The notes below the pieces were generated by a model. That model saw nothing but the letters and a program-made list of their open reading frames with translations, searched no databases and had not been told where the DNA came from. A program made the position numbers and the translations under genes. DNA of 46,232 nt from Paracoccaceae bacterium. Its GTDB lineage: Bacteria; Pseudomonadota; Alphaproteobacteria; Rhodobacterales; Rhodobacteraceae. Positions 6,588 through 16,048 of this stretch are shown piece by piece (position 1 is the first letter of the stretch; each line of letters starts with the position of its first letter). The DNA lies in assembly GCA_020630695.1 (NCBI GenBank), contig JAHDIS010000008.1, positions 1 to 46,232 of the forward strand, read 5' to 3'.

Positions 6588-7373
6588 CTAGTCGGGAAAC
6601 GGCAAGGCAGCACCGTCTCGCAAAACCGAACGAATGAGAGCCACATAGTTTTCCGCGTCCTGTTCATGGCGCGCGCCTGCGTGCAAAACCTGCGATGGAT
6701 GAAACCGAAATGGCGTCTTTCCACCTTTGCGTCCACGTAGCAGAACCAGCCGTGGCGCACGCCCCTGCCGCGGCACCAAGGGCCACAGCTCGATAGAACC
6801 GAGTCCATCCTGAAAGGCGGCTAAAAGTTCGGGCAATCGTTCAGCACGCTGGATGAACGTCACTGACCCACCGGGTTTCGATCGACGCGCGGCCAATGCC
6901 ACCCAGTCCGACAGCGACGTTTCACCGGCTAGCGCCACTTCACGCCCGCCATCCTGCGCCGCCTTGCGCATCTCGGCCTGAAAGTATGGCGGATTGGCAA
7001 AAACGTGGTCAAAGCTGATTTGTCGCAGCTCTTGTGGAATGTCCCGCAGATCGGACTGCCACACGCGGTGCTGCATGCCATTCTCAACCAGATTTCTAAC
7101 CGCCAGATCAGCATAGCCGGCCTGCACCTCAAGCCCGTGCAACTCCAGCCCCGGCACACGGGAACCCAGACAACACAGGCCCGGCGCAGCGCCGCAACCC
7201 AGCTCCAGCACGCGGTTACCAGCCTTTGCTGGTATGGTTGCGGCCAAAAGCACAGGATCAACGCCCGCCCGATAGCCGGACAATGGCTGCAAGAGTCGAA
7301 CACGCCCGCCCAGAAACTCGTCGACACTCAGATCAGCGTCAGCGAAAGGTTCAGTCCTCAAAACGAACCCCAT
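6588..7373 (-). CDS. SAM-dependent methyltransferase, TrmN6/YfiC-like
   Basis: A roughly 261-residue class I methyltransferase. The glycine-rich SAM motif is VLELGCGAAPG, preceded by LSGYRAGVDPVLLAA, and the N6-adenine type catalytic motif is FANPPYF (NPPY). This combination matches the YfiC/TrmN6 family, whose characterised members methylate A37 of tRNA1(Val). The ATG at 7373 is used: it overlaps the end of the DUF2007 gene by 23 nt, and the MGFVLRTEPF start is plausible, though a start a few codons later cannot be excluded. It is probably co-transcribed with the DUF2007 gene. The RNA substrate in this organism is inferred from family only. Confidence 0.82.
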   Translation of the reverse strand: MGFVLRTEPFADADLSVDEFLGGRVRLLQPLSGYRAGVDPVLLAATIPAKAGNRVLELGCGAAPGLCCLGSRVPGLELHGLEVQAGYADLAVRNLVENGMQHRVWQSDLRDIPQELRQISFDHVFANPPYFQAEMRKAAQDGGREVALAGETSLSDWVALAARRSKPGGSVTFIQRAERLPELLAAFQDGLGSIELWPLVPRQGRAPRLVLLRGRKGGKTPFRFHPSQVLHAGARHEQDAENYVALIRSVLRDGAALPFPD

Positions 7374-7566
7374 TTTCCCGCAACACCCGGCGGGCATCAT
7401 CAATCATGTCTGCACGGACCATCAGGCGCCTCGGGAAAATTCCGATACCACCTTCGAGGACGCTCATGTTTACGTCCAATTCAAAGCTGTCTATACCCTG
7501 CTCGGCAAGCAGCGTTTGTGCGAACGGGATCAGGGTGATGTCGGTTGTGCGCAAAAGCTCTTCCAT
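7351..7566 (-). CDS. DUF2007 domain protein
   Basis: A 71-residue protein starting MEELLRTTDITLIPFAQTLL and continuing with LAEQGIDSFELD, then RRLMVRADMIDDARRVLREN. This is the small ferredoxin-fold DUF2007 pattern, often described as a putative signal-transducing or regulatory domain without known ligand. The ATG at 7566 is taken because family members begin just before the (E)LLRT(N/T)D strand; no strong ribosome binding site is visible. Its 3' end overlaps the methyltransferase start, and it is divergent from the prenyl synthase across 54 nt that must hold both promoters. Confidence 0.8.
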   Translation of the reverse strand: MEELLRTTDITLIPFAQTLLAEQGIDSFELDVNMSVLEGGIGIFPRRLMVRADMIDDARRVLRENGVRFED

Positions 7567-7620
7567 GGAGTGGATGTAAGGACAAGGCACGGCAAATGTC
7601 GAGCCTTGCACAGGAGTTTG

Positions 7621-8619
7621 ATGAGCTTGGACGAGGCAATCACAAAGCCGCATGAACGTCTTGCATCGCTGCTTGAAAGCGACATGGGCAAGGTCAACGC
7701 TCTGATCCGTGATCGGATGGCGTCAAAACATGCGCCGCGCATCCCCGAAGTGACCGCCCATCTGGTCGATGCGGGTGGCAAGCGGCTGCGCCCATTGCTG
7801 ACCCTCGCCGCTGCCAAGCTCTGCGGATACGACGGCCCCTACCATGTTCATCTGGCTGCAACGGTCGAATTCATTCATACCGCCACGCTGCTGCATGATG
7901 ATGTAGTCGATGAGAGTGCCAAACGTCGCGGCCGTCCAACCGCAAATCTGTTGTGGGACAACAAGTCATCGGTTCTGGTCGGCGACTACCTGTTTGCGCG
8001 GTCGTTCCAGCTGATGACCGAAACCGGAAGTCTGGTAGTGCTGCGTATTTTGTCGGATGCCGCCGCCACCATTGCCGAAGGCGAAGTATTGCAGATGACT
8101 GCCGCACAGGATCTGGCGACGACCGAAGATATCTATTTGCAAGTTGTCCGCGGCAAGACAGCTGCGCTGTTCTCAGCAGCCACTCAAGTCGGCGGTGTGA
8201 TTGCCGACAGACCGGAGAACGAAGTTCAGGCATTGTTTGATTACGGCGACGCCTTGGGCATCTCGTTCCAGATTGTCGACGACTTGCTGGACTACTGGGG
8301 CAGCGAATCCACCGGCAAAAACATCGGTGATGATTTCAGAGAGCGAAAGCTGACCTTGCCGCTGATCAAGGCGATCGCTGCCGCAGACGAAGAAGAGCGT
8401 GCCTTCTGGTCGCGGGTCATCGAAAAGGGTGATCAGCGGGACGGTGATCTCGAACATGCGGTTTTGTTGCTGAACAAGCATGACGCGCTGGAGGCAACGC
8501 GCCGCGATGCGCTGGAATGGTCTGCAAAAGCCAAAACAGCCATGCAGTCGCTGCCCGCGTCGGATTTGCGTGATCTGCTGATCGATTTGTCGGACTATGT
8601 GGTTGCGCGGGTTTCGTGA
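7621..8619 (+). CDS. Long-chain polyprenyl diphosphate synthase (octa/decaprenyl)
   Basis: A 332-residue trans-prenyltransferase that extends farnesyl diphosphate with isopentenyl diphosphate to make the ubiquinone side chain; in this group the product is probably decaprenyl diphosphate (ddsA/ispB type). The first aspartate-rich motif is DDVVD (residues 93-97) after HTATLLH and the second DDLLD (220-224) after FQIV; GGKRLRP and the GDYLFA stretch are also present. The small residues before the first motif fit a long-chain product. CAGGAG precedes the ATG at 7621. It converges with ispE with a single base between the stops, placing two isoprenoid genes end to end. Exact chain length cannot be read from sequence. 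Confidence 0.93.
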   Translation: MSLDEAITKPHERLASLLESDMGKVNALIRDRMASKHAPRIPEVTAHLVDAGGKRLRPLLTLAAAKLCGYDGPYHVHLAATVEFIHTATLLHDDVVDESAKRRGRPTANLLWDNKSSVLVGDYLFARSFQLMTETGSLVVLRILSDAAATIAEGEVLQMTAAQDLATTEDIYLQVVRGKTAALFSAATQVGGVIADRPENEVQALFDYGDALGISFQIVDDLLDYWGSESTGKNIGDDFRERKLTLPLIKAIAAADEEERAFWSRVIEKGDQRDGDLEHAVLLLNKHDALEATRRDALEWSAKAKTAMQSLPASDLRDLLIDLSDYVVARVS

Positions 8620-8620
8620 C

Positions 8621-9439
8621 CTAAGCCAAACGGACCGCCTGAACCCACCAATCAGGATGATCGCGCGCGACATCCCGGGCGACCAGATCTGCAAGACCAT
8701 CGTTTTCAAACAGCGCGAAACACGTCGCTCCTGATCCGGACATCCGCACAACGCGCGCACCGCGTCCAGACAAGGTGTGCAAAACATCTGAAATGACCGG
8801 GGCCACTTTGCGGGCCGGTTCTTCCAGATCGTTTCGCTGGTTCTCAAGCCATGACCAAAGCTGTGCCGGAAACTCCGGGGCAGGCATTTCGGTCATCGGT
8901 GCGTTTGACTTGCTCTGAAGCGCTTTGAAGACAGAGGGGGTCGGCACATCGACCCCGGGGTTGACCAAAACCGCGGCCATCGGGATCAGGTTCACCTTGT
9001 TCACCACGTCCCCGATCCCCTGCATCCGCGCAGCAGTGGCTATTCGGCAGACTGGCGTGTCGGCCCCCAAAGCCAGCGCATCGCCCTCGTAGGGGCGTTG
9101 AAACAGCGTCTCCATTGCACGCAGAACGGCTGCTGCGTCTGAAGACCCCCCGCCGATCCCAGCGGGGTGCGGCAACCGTTTATCAAGGGTGATTGCAACG
9201 GGTTCGCCGAACAACTCGGCAGCGCGCCAGCACAGGTTGCTATTGTCTTCGGGAACACCTTTGGCAAAGGGCCCGAGGACCTTCAGCGAAAGCACGTTCG
9301 CCGTTTCAACACTCAAATGATCTCCGAAATTCGCAAAGGCGACGAGACTGTCGAGCAAATGATATCCGTCCGGCCGCTGGCCTGTCACATGCAACGTCAG
9401 GTTCACCTTTGCCGGGGCAAAGACCTCAATCTGCGGCAT
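8621..9439 (-). CDS. ispE: 4-diphosphocytidyl-2-C-methyl-D-erythritol kinase
   Basis: A 272-residue GHMP kinase that phosphorylates CDP-methylerythritol in the non-mevalonate isoprenoid pathway. It begins MPQIEVFAPAKVNLTLHVTG, has GYHLLDSLVAF, the ATP-binding loop HPAGIGGGSSDAAAV and the C-terminal MSGSGATCFALF, all IspE hallmarks. The start at 9439 overlaps the end of the upstream TPR gene by 14 nt, so the two are co-transcribed. It provides precursors used by the prenyl synthase converging on it. A much longer in-frame reading exists upstream but lies inside the TPR gene and is not family-like. Confidence 0.95.
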   Translation of the reverse strand: MPQIEVFAPAKVNLTLHVTGQRPDGYHLLDSLVAFANFGDHLSVETANVLSLKVLGPFAKGVPEDNSNLCWRAAELFGEPVAITLDKRLPHPAGIGGGSSDAAAVLRAMETLFQRPYEGDALALGADTPVCRIATAARMQGIGDVVNKVNLIPMAAVLVNPGVDVPTPSVFKALQSKSNAPMTEMPAPEFPAQLWSWLENQRNDLEEPARKVAPVISDVLHTLSGRGARVVRMSGSGATCFALFENDGLADLVARDVARDHPDWWVQAVRLA

Positions 9440-11144
9440 TGGCCTCTCGCAACGGCGCGGCACCCTCTTCGGACAAAACCTGATCGAGACCGACTTCCAA
9501 CTTGCGACGAATGCGTTCCGGATCAGCTTCTTCGGCGGCGTCTTCCCAATCCACAAACGATAGCGCGCGCTTCCATTGGAACTCTGCCTCAAGCGTACGG
9601 CCCACGGACCAATACACATCACCCAGATGGTCGTTAACAATCGGGTCGATCGGCATCAGTTCGGCCGCACGCTCCATATGCGGAACGGCCTCTTCGTAGC
9701 GGCCAAGCCGGTAGAGGACCCAGCCAAGACTATCGACGATATATCCGCTGTCCGGGCGCGCTGCGACGGCGCGTTCGATCATATCCAGCGCTTCGTCCAG
9801 CTTGATCTGTTTCTCAACCAGCGAATACCCGAGGTAGTTCAACACCTGCGGCTGGTCCGGGTTCAACTCGAGCGCGCTGCGGAAGTCGGCCTCGGCCTCT
9901 TCCCACATGTCCTGCCGTTCAAAGCTGATCGCCCGAGCGTAGTACAGGAACCACTGTCGTTCCGTGATTTCCTCATAAAGGCCCAGCGCTTCGGTATAAC
10001 TGTCGACCGCCGCGCTATAGCGTTCCATCTGGCGCAGAAGGTCGGCCAGTGTCGAATGCACAACCGGCAAATCTCCGTGTGTTAGGGTCAAACCTTTCAG
10101 CACCTCTACTGCGGTTTCAAGGTTACCCTGTTTGCGCAGCGCTTCGGCGCGCCCCAGTTCTGCTGCATGGGCAGAGGTGCTGTCAGCTGGAACACGAGCA
10201 TAAGCAGCCACAGCCAGATCGTATTGTTCCATCTTGTCCAGAAGATCCCCGGACAGAAGCGTTGCATCCACATGATCGGGCCGCAGATATTCCGCCAGAC
10301 GGGAATAGATAAGCGTCAGGTCGTCATTGTCCTCGGCGGACAAGGCGCCGCCCAGCGAATAGAACACCTCGGCGATACCATCACGGGCAGATCGCACATG
10401 TGAAAACGACACACGTTCATCTGCTTCCAAAGACGCGCGCAGCTTGGTTAATCCCGGGTCGAGGTTTTTGCCGAATGCCGCATCGATCAACGCCAGTGCG
10501 TCTTCGTTGCGACCAAGCTGGCTGAGGATTTCGCTATGCGCCATGACCCCACGGCGCGTCATCGACATGCCGCCCATCGCGCCGCCTGTAAACAGTGCCT
10601 CGGCGCTCTCGAAGTCCCCAACCGAAGCAAGCGCCATAGCCTTGTGATAGGTCGCAAACGGGCCAAGACCTTGCTGTTTTGTCACCTCATCGAAATCGAC
10701 AAGAGCAGAGGTCATATCCCCCTGCCCCAACTGGGCCCAGGCCTTGACCAGCCCATCAGCCAGTGGGCCGACACCACGTTTTTGCTCGATTGCATCCAGC
10801 ACGGCGCTGTAATTTTCGGCCTTCGCATCCCTCGATACGGTCGACATCTGCGCAAGACTGCTTTCGTAGCCTTCCTGAGCAAGCTTGTCGGCAAGACCAG
10901 CGGCCCTTTCGACATCGCCAAGGGCCACATTGGCCAGAACGCCACGTTCCAACAATTGTGGATTAGTGGGGTCGAATTGAATGGCTCTGCCGTAGTGCCG
11001 GGCCGCCGCCTTGAAATCGCCGATAAACGAAGCCTGTCGTGCGGCGAGATAGTCGCCGGAAACGCCATTTGCAGCGGAAACCGCTGGTGTCAGCAGCGTT
11101 GCAGCCAAAAGGCTCGCGCGCAGCGTCTTTGCCCAAAATTGCAC
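9426..11144 (-). CDS. Exported tetratricopeptide-repeat protein
   Basis: A 572-residue protein using a GTG start at 11144, with GGAG 9 nt upstream. The N-terminus (M)QFWAKTLRASLLAATLLTPAVSA is a clear signal peptide, probably cleaved after VSA, so the protein is periplasmic or outer-membrane associated. The rest is built of TPR helical pairs, best seen near the C-terminus (LNPDQPQVLNYLGYSLVEKQ and DSLGWVLYRLGRYEEAVPHM). The conserved pairing with ispE is seen in many alphaproteobacteria. TPR arrays mediate protein-protein contacts; no catalytic domain is visible and the specific partner is unknown. A longer reading from 11255 would bury the signal peptide and is rejected. Confidence 0.88.
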   Translation of the reverse strand: MQFWAKTLRASLLAATLLTPAVSAANGVSGDYLAARQASFIGDFKAAARHYGRAIQFDPTNPQLLERGVLANVALGDVERAAGLADKLAQEGYESSLAQMSTVSRDAKAENYSAVLDAIEQKRGVGPLADGLVKAWAQLGQGDMTSALVDFDEVTKQQGLGPFATYHKAMALASVGDFESAEALFTGGAMGGMSMTRRGVMAHSEILSQLGRNEDALALIDAAFGKNLDPGLTKLRASLEADERVSFSHVRSARDGIAEVFYSLGGALSAEDNDDLTLIYSRLAEYLRPDHVDATLLSGDLLDKMEQYDLAVAAYARVPADSTSAHAAELGRAEALRKQGNLETAVEVLKGLTLTHGDLPVVHSTLADLLRQMERYSAAVDSYTEALGLYEEITERQWFLYYARAISFERQDMWEEAEADFRSALELNPDQPQVLNYLGYSLVEKQIKLDEALDMIERAVAARPDSGYIVDSLGWVLYRLGRYEEAVPHMERAAELMPIDPIVNDHLGDVYWSVGRTLEAEFQWKRALSFVDWEDAAEEADPERIRRKLEVGLDQVLSEEGAAPLREANAAD

Positions 11145-11263
11145 GATCGAGTTCTCCGTTCTTGCCCTGTCAGTACCAGAGCCTAGAGCGCATCCTGCCC
11201 CAAGGCAAACGGGCATTCCTGACTTGTTCGCGAGGTTTCGACGGCAAAGGGGCACAAAACGTC

Positions 11264-11290
11264 AAAAGCCGGGGCAATTCCCCGGCTTTT
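11264..11290 (-). terminator. Terminator downstream of ETF-QO gene
   Basis: AAAAGCCGGGG and CCCCGGCTTTT form a perfect 11-bp stem around a 5-nt loop, 26 nt beyond the minus-strand ETF-QO stop. Flanking A and T runs make it usable on either strand. Confidence 0.85.
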
Positions 11291-11316
11291 GCATAAACTG
11301 TTTTGAACGTTCCAAC

Positions 11317-12966
11317 TTACATGTTGGGGTAGTTTGGTCCGTCACCACCCTGCGGAACCGTCCAGTTGATGTTCTGTGACGGATCTTTGATGTCGCAGGT
11401 TTTGCAATGAACGCAGTTCTGGAAGTTGATGACAAAACGCGGCGCTTTGCCCTCTTCTCGAACCACTTCATAAACGCCAGCCGGGCAGTAGCGTTGCGCG
11501 GGCTCGGCGTAGTCCGGAAGATTGGTTGCAATCGGAACGTCCGCATCCTTCAACTGCAAATGCGCTGGTTGGCTTTCCTCGTGGTTGGTAAAGCTGAAGC
11601 TGACGTTGGTCAGACGATCGAACGACAACTTGCCATCCGGCTTGGGGTAATCGATCGGCTGAAACTTGGCCGCCTTGCCGGTTGCATCGGCATCATTCTT
11701 GCCATGCTTGACCGTACCGAACAGCGAAAATCCGAGTGTATTGGTCCACATGTCCATGCCGCCCAGCATAAGGCTGGCAGTCAGACCGTACTTGGACCAC
11801 AGAGGCTTGACGTTGCGGACCTTCTTGAGATCGCTCCCGATGGCACCGTTGCGCACTTCGTCTTCATAGGCGGTCAACTCGTCACTGGCGCGACCATCCT
11901 GAATGGCCTTGTATGCTGCCTCTGCCGCAGCCTTGCCCGACAACATGGCATTGTGGTTGCCCTTGATACGCGGAACGTTGACCATGCCAACGCTACACCC
12001 GAGCAGAGCCACACCCGGCGCAACCATTTTCGGCATCGACTGATAGCCACCTTCGGAAATCGCACGGGCGCCATAAGCCACGCGCTTACCGCCTTCCAAA
12101 AGCTCGGCCACCATCGGGTGATGCTTGAAGCGCTGGAATTCCATGTATGGGAACAGATGCGGGTTTTCGTAGTTCAGGTGAACAACGAAGCCGACGTACA
12201 CTTGGTTGTTTTCTAGATGGTAGATGAACGAACCACCGCCAGCGTTGCTGCCCAGCGGCCAGCCCATGGTGTGTGTTACTCTGCCTTCCTTGTGCTTGGC
12301 CGGATCAATTTCCCAGATCTCTTTCATGCCAAGCCCGAATTTCTGAGGCTCTTTTCCGTCCGAAAGATCGAATTTTTCGATTACTTCCTTAGACAGCGAT
12401 CCGCGTACACCTTCGGACAGGAAGACGTATTTGCCGTGCAGTTCCATGCCCGGCTCATAACCGTCACCCGGTGTTCCATCCGGATTTCTGCCAAACTCGC
12501 CGGCGACCACGCCCTTGATCGAACCGTCATCTGCATAAACCAACTCAGAGCATGCCATGCCCGGAAAGATCTCTACGCCAAGCGCTTCGGCCTGTTCAGC
12601 CATCCAGCGGCAAACATTGCCCATCGATACGATGTAGTTGCCGTGGTTGTTCATCAGGGGCGGCATCGGGAAGTTCGGGATGCGCAGCTTTCCGGCTTCT
12701 CCGAGCATATAGAAATTATCTTCGCGGACCGGTACGTTCAACGGCGCGCCTTTTTCTTTCCAGTCGGGGATCAGGGCGTCTAGGCCGCATGGATCCAGAA
12801 CCGCGCCGGACAGGATATGCGCCCCGACTTCCGAACCTTTTTCCAACACAACAACCTGGCAATCCGCATCCAGTTGCTTGAGACGGATCGCAGCAGACAG
12901 ACCTGCAGGGCCCGCGCCAACAATCACCACATCGTATTCCATCGACTCGCGTTCGATCTCAGCCAT
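11317..12966 (-). CDS. Electron transfer flavoprotein-ubiquinone oxidoreductase
   Basis: A 549-residue ETF-QO, the inner-membrane-associated flavo-iron-sulfur enzyme that passes electrons from electron transfer flavoprotein (reduced by acyl-CoA dehydrogenases) to ubiquinone. It has an N-terminal FAD dinucleotide motif VVIVGAGPAGLSAAIRL and HILSGAVLDPCGLDALIP, then the C-terminal 4Fe-4S site YCPAGVYEV plus CVHCKTCDIKDP, ending PQGGDGPNYPNM as in the family. AGGAGG precedes the ATG. An upstream TTGACG-N17-TACCAA pair (13006-13034, minus strand) is a possible promoter. It fits functionally with the acyl-CoA dehydrogenase at 23049-24749, although the ETF subunits are elsewhere. Confidence 0.96.
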   Translation of the reverse strand: MAEIERESMEYDVVIVGAGPAGLSAAIRLKQLDADCQVVVLEKGSEVGAHILSGAVLDPCGLDALIPDWKEKGAPLNVPVREDNFYMLGEAGKLRIPNFPMPPLMNNHGNYIVSMGNVCRWMAEQAEALGVEIFPGMACSELVYADDGSIKGVVAGEFGRNPDGTPGDGYEPGMELHGKYVFLSEGVRGSLSKEVIEKFDLSDGKEPQKFGLGMKEIWEIDPAKHKEGRVTHTMGWPLGSNAGGGSFIYHLENNQVYVGFVVHLNYENPHLFPYMEFQRFKHHPMVAELLEGGKRVAYGARAISEGGYQSMPKMVAPGVALLGCSVGMVNVPRIKGNHNAMLSGKAAAEAAYKAIQDGRASDELTAYEDEVRNGAIGSDLKKVRNVKPLWSKYGLTASLMLGGMDMWTNTLGFSLFGTVKHGKNDADATGKAAKFQPIDYPKPDGKLSFDRLTNVSFSFTNHEESQPAHLQLKDADVPIATNLPDYAEPAQRYCPAGVYEVVREEGKAPRFVINFQNCVHCKTCDIKDPSQNINWTVPQGGDGPNYPNM

Positions 12967-13282
12967 TTCGCTTCCTCCAGACGTCGCGCAATTTTGTTTC
13001 GTGACTTGGTAAGCCGCGGTGCAGCAACCGTCAATTGCGACACGGCGTTACAGGGACGGAAACCGACATCTACGTAACGAAAGATGCCTTTGCTTTGTGC
13101 GTCACCCAAACAATCCTGCAGCCCATGAATCCGCAAGGAATTGCCCACCATCACACGCGCCCCGTGCACCCGGCCAACGAACACTTGCAATTGAGGGGCC
13201 AATTGGGTCACTTAGCGGCCAGCCAACCGACAGGGCCGCATCGTAGGAACGCGCGGCATTTGCCAAAGCAGGGGCATGAAGC
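12967..13282. other. Intergenic region between ETF-QO and greA
   Basis: This 316-bp divergent intergenic stretch has no convincing gene; the short open frames crossing it have no ribosome binding site or family-like sequence. A weak promoter for the ETF-QO gene (TTGACG, complement of 13029-13034, with TACCAA, complement of 13006-13011, 17-nt spacing) is visible. The greA promoter was not recognised. Confidence 0.4.
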
Positions 13283-13753
13283 ATGGAAAAGATCCTCATC
13301 ACCCGCGCGGGCCACACCGCGCTGGAAGTCGAATTGAAAACGCTCAAGTCCAAAGAGCGCCCGGAAATTATTCAAGCCATCGCAGAAGCCCGGGAACTCG
13401 GTGACCTGAAGGAAAATGCGGAATACCATTCGGCGCGGGAAAAGCAGGGCTTCATCGAAGGACGGATTAAAGAGCTCGAAGGCGTTCTTGGCCTGACCGA
13501 GGTCATCGACCCCTCCACGCTTTCCGGCGCAGTCAAATTCGGCGCAACGGTGACTTTGGTCGACGAAGATACCGATGAAGAAAAGACCTGGCAGATTGTC
13601 GGCGAACACGAAGCCAGCGTCGAAAAAGGTTTGCTGAACATCAAATCGCCTATTGCCCGCGCCCTGATCGGCAAGGAAGAGGGCGACAGCGTCGAAGTCC
13701 GGACACCGGGCGGCGAAAAGAGCTACGAAATCCTGCAGATCGAATACAAATAG
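13283..13753 (+). CDS. greA: Transcription elongation factor GreA
   Basis: A 156-residue GreA, which binds the RNA polymerase secondary channel and stimulates cleavage of backtracked RNA. The N-terminal coiled coil contains the catalytic tip stretch [20 protein letters not shown], with the conserved acidic pair, and the C-terminal FKBP-like domain ends in [13 protein letters not shown]. Length is standard (about 157). The ATG at 13283 matches the usual N-terminus [11 protein letters not shown]. The next gene begins 11 nt after the stop, so the pair is probably one operon. Confidence 0.96.
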   Translation: MEKILITRAGHTALEVELKTLKSKERPEIIQAIAEARELGDLKENAEYHSAREKQGFIEGRIKELEGVLGLTEVIDPSTLSGAVKFGATVTLVDEDTDEEKTWQIVGEHEASVEKGLLNIKSPIARALIGKEEGDSVEVRTPGGEKSYEILQIEYK

Positions 13754-13764
13754 GCGCTTGTTGA

Positions 13765-14784
13765 ATGGCCGATCAGAAACCAGCGCGCACCACGTTGCCC
13801 GGCGCCTATGACGGCGGCGCAAAGGGCGGGATAACGCCCATTGATGTGGTGGCAATGGTCACCTGTGCGCTTTGGCTCTTGCTGGCCGGTGGGTACTTTC
13901 TCTTTGGAGGCGGAAACAGCGACGGATCGCTGCGTTTCATCTTGATCCTGATGATCATCGTGTTTCCGGTTGCGCTGATCTGGGTTGCTGCAATGGCCGC
14001 GCGTTCGTCTTCGGTGATGCGCTCCGAGAGCGCGCGGCTTCAGGCAGCCATCGATGCGTTGCGGCAGGCCTACGTCAACCAAGCGCAACAAGGCCGCAGT
14101 GAGGCGCCGAACCCGGTTCTGGTCAAACGGCTGGATGAAATTGCTGCGGCTCAGAAAAACCTCGTCTCCAGCATCGCGCTGCTCAGTTCTGCACGGATCA
14201 GTGATACCGCGCAGGCCGCGCCGCCTGCCCCTGCTCCCTCCGGTTCCAACAACGCGGCCGGAGACGACCAGCCTGCCCTGTCACTGGGAACGCCAGCAGA
14301 AGCACTGCAACCGCCTTTGTCGACGACCGATTTCATTCGCGCCCTGCACTTTCCTGAAACAGCGGAAGACCAAGAAGGCTTTGCAGCGCTCAGACGCGCA
14401 CTTCGGGATCGCAATGCGTCACAGCTGGTTCAGGCCGCACAGGACATCCTGACCTTGCTGAGTCAGGACGGAATTTACATGGACGATCTGCGTCCTGATC
14501 TGGCCCGCCCGGAACTCTGGCGCGCCTTTGCGCAAGGCATGCGCGGCCGTCCGGTCGCGCCCTTGGGCGGCATTCGTGATCGGTCTTCGCTTGCTTTGGC
14601 GGCGGGCCGCATGAAACAGGATCCAATCTTTCGCGATGCAGCGCATCATTTTCTGCGCCGTTTCGACAAAAGCTTTGCAGAATTCGAAAAAGCCGCAACC
14701 GACGCGGAAATCACCGATTTCGCCAGCACAAGAACGGCGCGCGCCTTCATGCTTCTGGGCCGTGTCGCGGGCACATTCGATTGA
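13765..14784 (+). CDS. Predicted inner-membrane protein, unknown function
   Basis: A 339-residue protein with two hydrophobic segments near its N-terminus (about residues 24-48, DVVAMVTCALWLLLAGGYFLF, and 54-77, LRFILILMIIVFPVALIWVAAMAA) followed by a soluble C-terminal region. Between them and the tail is a possible coiled coil (about 84-140) and a Pro/Ala linker, then a helical domain from about 190. It follows greA by 11 nt. I do not recognise a characterised domain; similar greA-linked proteins in Rhodobacteraceae are left hypothetical as far as I recall. Topology suggests a membrane-anchored cytoplasmic domain. Confidence 0.75.
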   Translation: MADQKPARTTLPGAYDGGAKGGITPIDVVAMVTCALWLLLAGGYFLFGGGNSDGSLRFILILMIIVFPVALIWVAAMAARSSSVMRSESARLQAAIDALRQAYVNQAQQGRSEAPNPVLVKRLDEIAAAQKNLVSSIALLSSARISDTAQAAPPAPAPSGSNNAAGDDQPALSLGTPAEALQPPLSTTDFIRALHFPETAEDQEGFAALRRALRDRNASQLVQAAQDILTLLSQDGIYMDDLRPDLARPELWRAFAQGMRGRPVAPLGGIRDRSSLALAAGRMKQDPIFRDAAHHFLRRFDKSFAEFEKAATDAEITDFASTRTARAFMLLGRVAGTFD

Positions 14785-14788
14785 TGCG

Positions 14789-16048
14789 CTAAAGGCCGAA
14801 GGACCCGTAAGGGATATACCGCACAGTGATGCCGGGTTCGATCTCAGCCGCGCCATCAGGCAATTCGACCAAACCTTCTGCCCAGCTTAGACCGGAAATA
14901 CGCCCCGACCCTTCGGACTTGAACACTTCGGCCACACCGTTGCGCATGCGCGCACGCAGATATTCCCGGCGTCCGGGTTTTTTCTTTTTAGCGAAACCGG
15001 CGGGCACCTCGAAACCCTGAGGCTCGGACCAGCCCTCGCCCGACAGCAACCCCATGGCCGGGCGCGCAAAAACCAGCGTGCAAACCAATGCTGCGACCGG
15101 GTTGCCTGGCAAACCGAAGACAGGGACGCCATTCCAAAGCCCCAGCGCAAGCGGGCGGCCCGGTTTCAAAGCGATCCGCCATTGTTGCATGGCCCCCGCT
15201 TCGCGCAGCAAGGCAGAAACGTGATCTTCGTCGCCTGCAGATGCGCCACCTGACGTCAAAATGACATCCGCTGCACCTGCCGCGTCATTCAGCCGGTCGC
15301 GCAAGGCATCGCGATTGTCAGGCACCCGCCCCATATCAACGGGTTCAAACCCAAACCGTTCAATCATCGACAACAGCATGGGCCGGTTCGCGTCATAGAT
15401 CTGCCCGGGCCCGGCAGGGTGTCCTGCCTCGATCACTTCGTCGCCCGTGGACAAAACCGCGACACGCAGCGGCGCGTAAACCGGCAACTCTGCAAAACCA
15501 ACGGCAGCGCAAAGGGCCATATCTGCAGGCGTCAGTCTGCGACCAGCATCCAGAAACCTGTCACCCTCGGTGACGTCTTCGCCCGCCTTACGAGTGTTTG
15601 CGCCCGGCTTGACCGGGCCGCGGAACGCGACCTTTTCACCGTCTGTCGAGCAATCTTCGTCCAGAACAACCGTGTCCACGCCATCCGGCAAAGCAGCGCC
15701 AGTGAGAACGCGGGCCGCCATACCAGCGGGCACCGCCCTGTCCAGCGGCGCGCCTGCGGCGGCGCGCCCGGCGACCAAAGGCAAAAGCTGATCGCCATCC
15801 CCAGTTGAACCGGCGGCAAACCCATAACCATCAACAGCCGTATTGGCCTGTGGCGGGTTGGAACGCCGAGCCACGAGGTCTTGGGCCAGCACGCGGCCTG
15901 AGGCCTGCATCAACGGGACCGTTTCAACCGCGACGACGGCCCGCAAGTGTTCTTGCAGATGCGCCTTGGCCGCATCGACCGGTGTCCAGTCGACGCCGGG
16001 CGGCAAAGCAAAACAGTCGTTTTTTAGCGGCGGCGGCTTCAAAGACAC
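14789..16048 (-). CDS. moeA: Molybdopterin molybdotransferase
   Basis: A 419-residue MoeA, which inserts molybdate into adenylated molybdopterin to form active molybdenum cofactor. Family motifs are NTAVDGYGFA, GTxV-like acidic cluster VVLDEDCS, VLSTGDEVIEAGHPAGPGQIYDANRPML, and LTSGGASAGDEDHV, followed by the KPGRPLALG/GLPGNPVA substrate loop. A GTG start at 16048 is used, overlapping the preceding gene by 10 nt. It ends an operon with fdhD, mobA and mobB and converges on the greA-linked membrane gene with a 4-nt gap. The last gene of the cluster therefore shares regulation with the rest. Confidence 0.95.
   Translation of the reverse strand: MSLKPPPLKNDCFALPPGVDWTPVDAAKAHLQEHLRAVVAVETVPLMQASGRVLAQDLVARRSNPPQANTAVDGYGFAAGSTGDGDQLLPLVAGRAAAGAPLDRAVPAGMAARVLTGAALPDGVDTVVLDEDCSTDGEKVAFRGPVKPGANTRKAGEDVTEGDRFLDAGRRLTPADMALCAAVGFAELPVYAPLRVAVLSTGDEVIEAGHPAGPGQIYDANRPMLLSMIERFGFEPVDMGRVPDNRDALRDRLNDAAGAADVILTSGGASAGDEDHVSALLREAGAMQQWRIALKPGRPLALGLWNGVPVFGLPGNPVAALVCTLVFARPAMGLLSGEGWSEPQGFEVPAGFAKKKKPGRREYLRARMRNGVAEVFKSEGSGRISGLSWAEGLVELPDGAAEIEPGITVRYIPYGSFGL

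Noticed and set aside
11407-12216. 269-codon open frame on the plus strand
   Set aside because: It is antisense to the ETF-QO gene, which has complete FAD and iron-sulfur motifs.
13035-13282. Possible small genes between the ETF-QO gene and greA
   Set aside because: The open frames have no ribosome binding site, run into greA out of frame and have low-complexity His/Pro composition.
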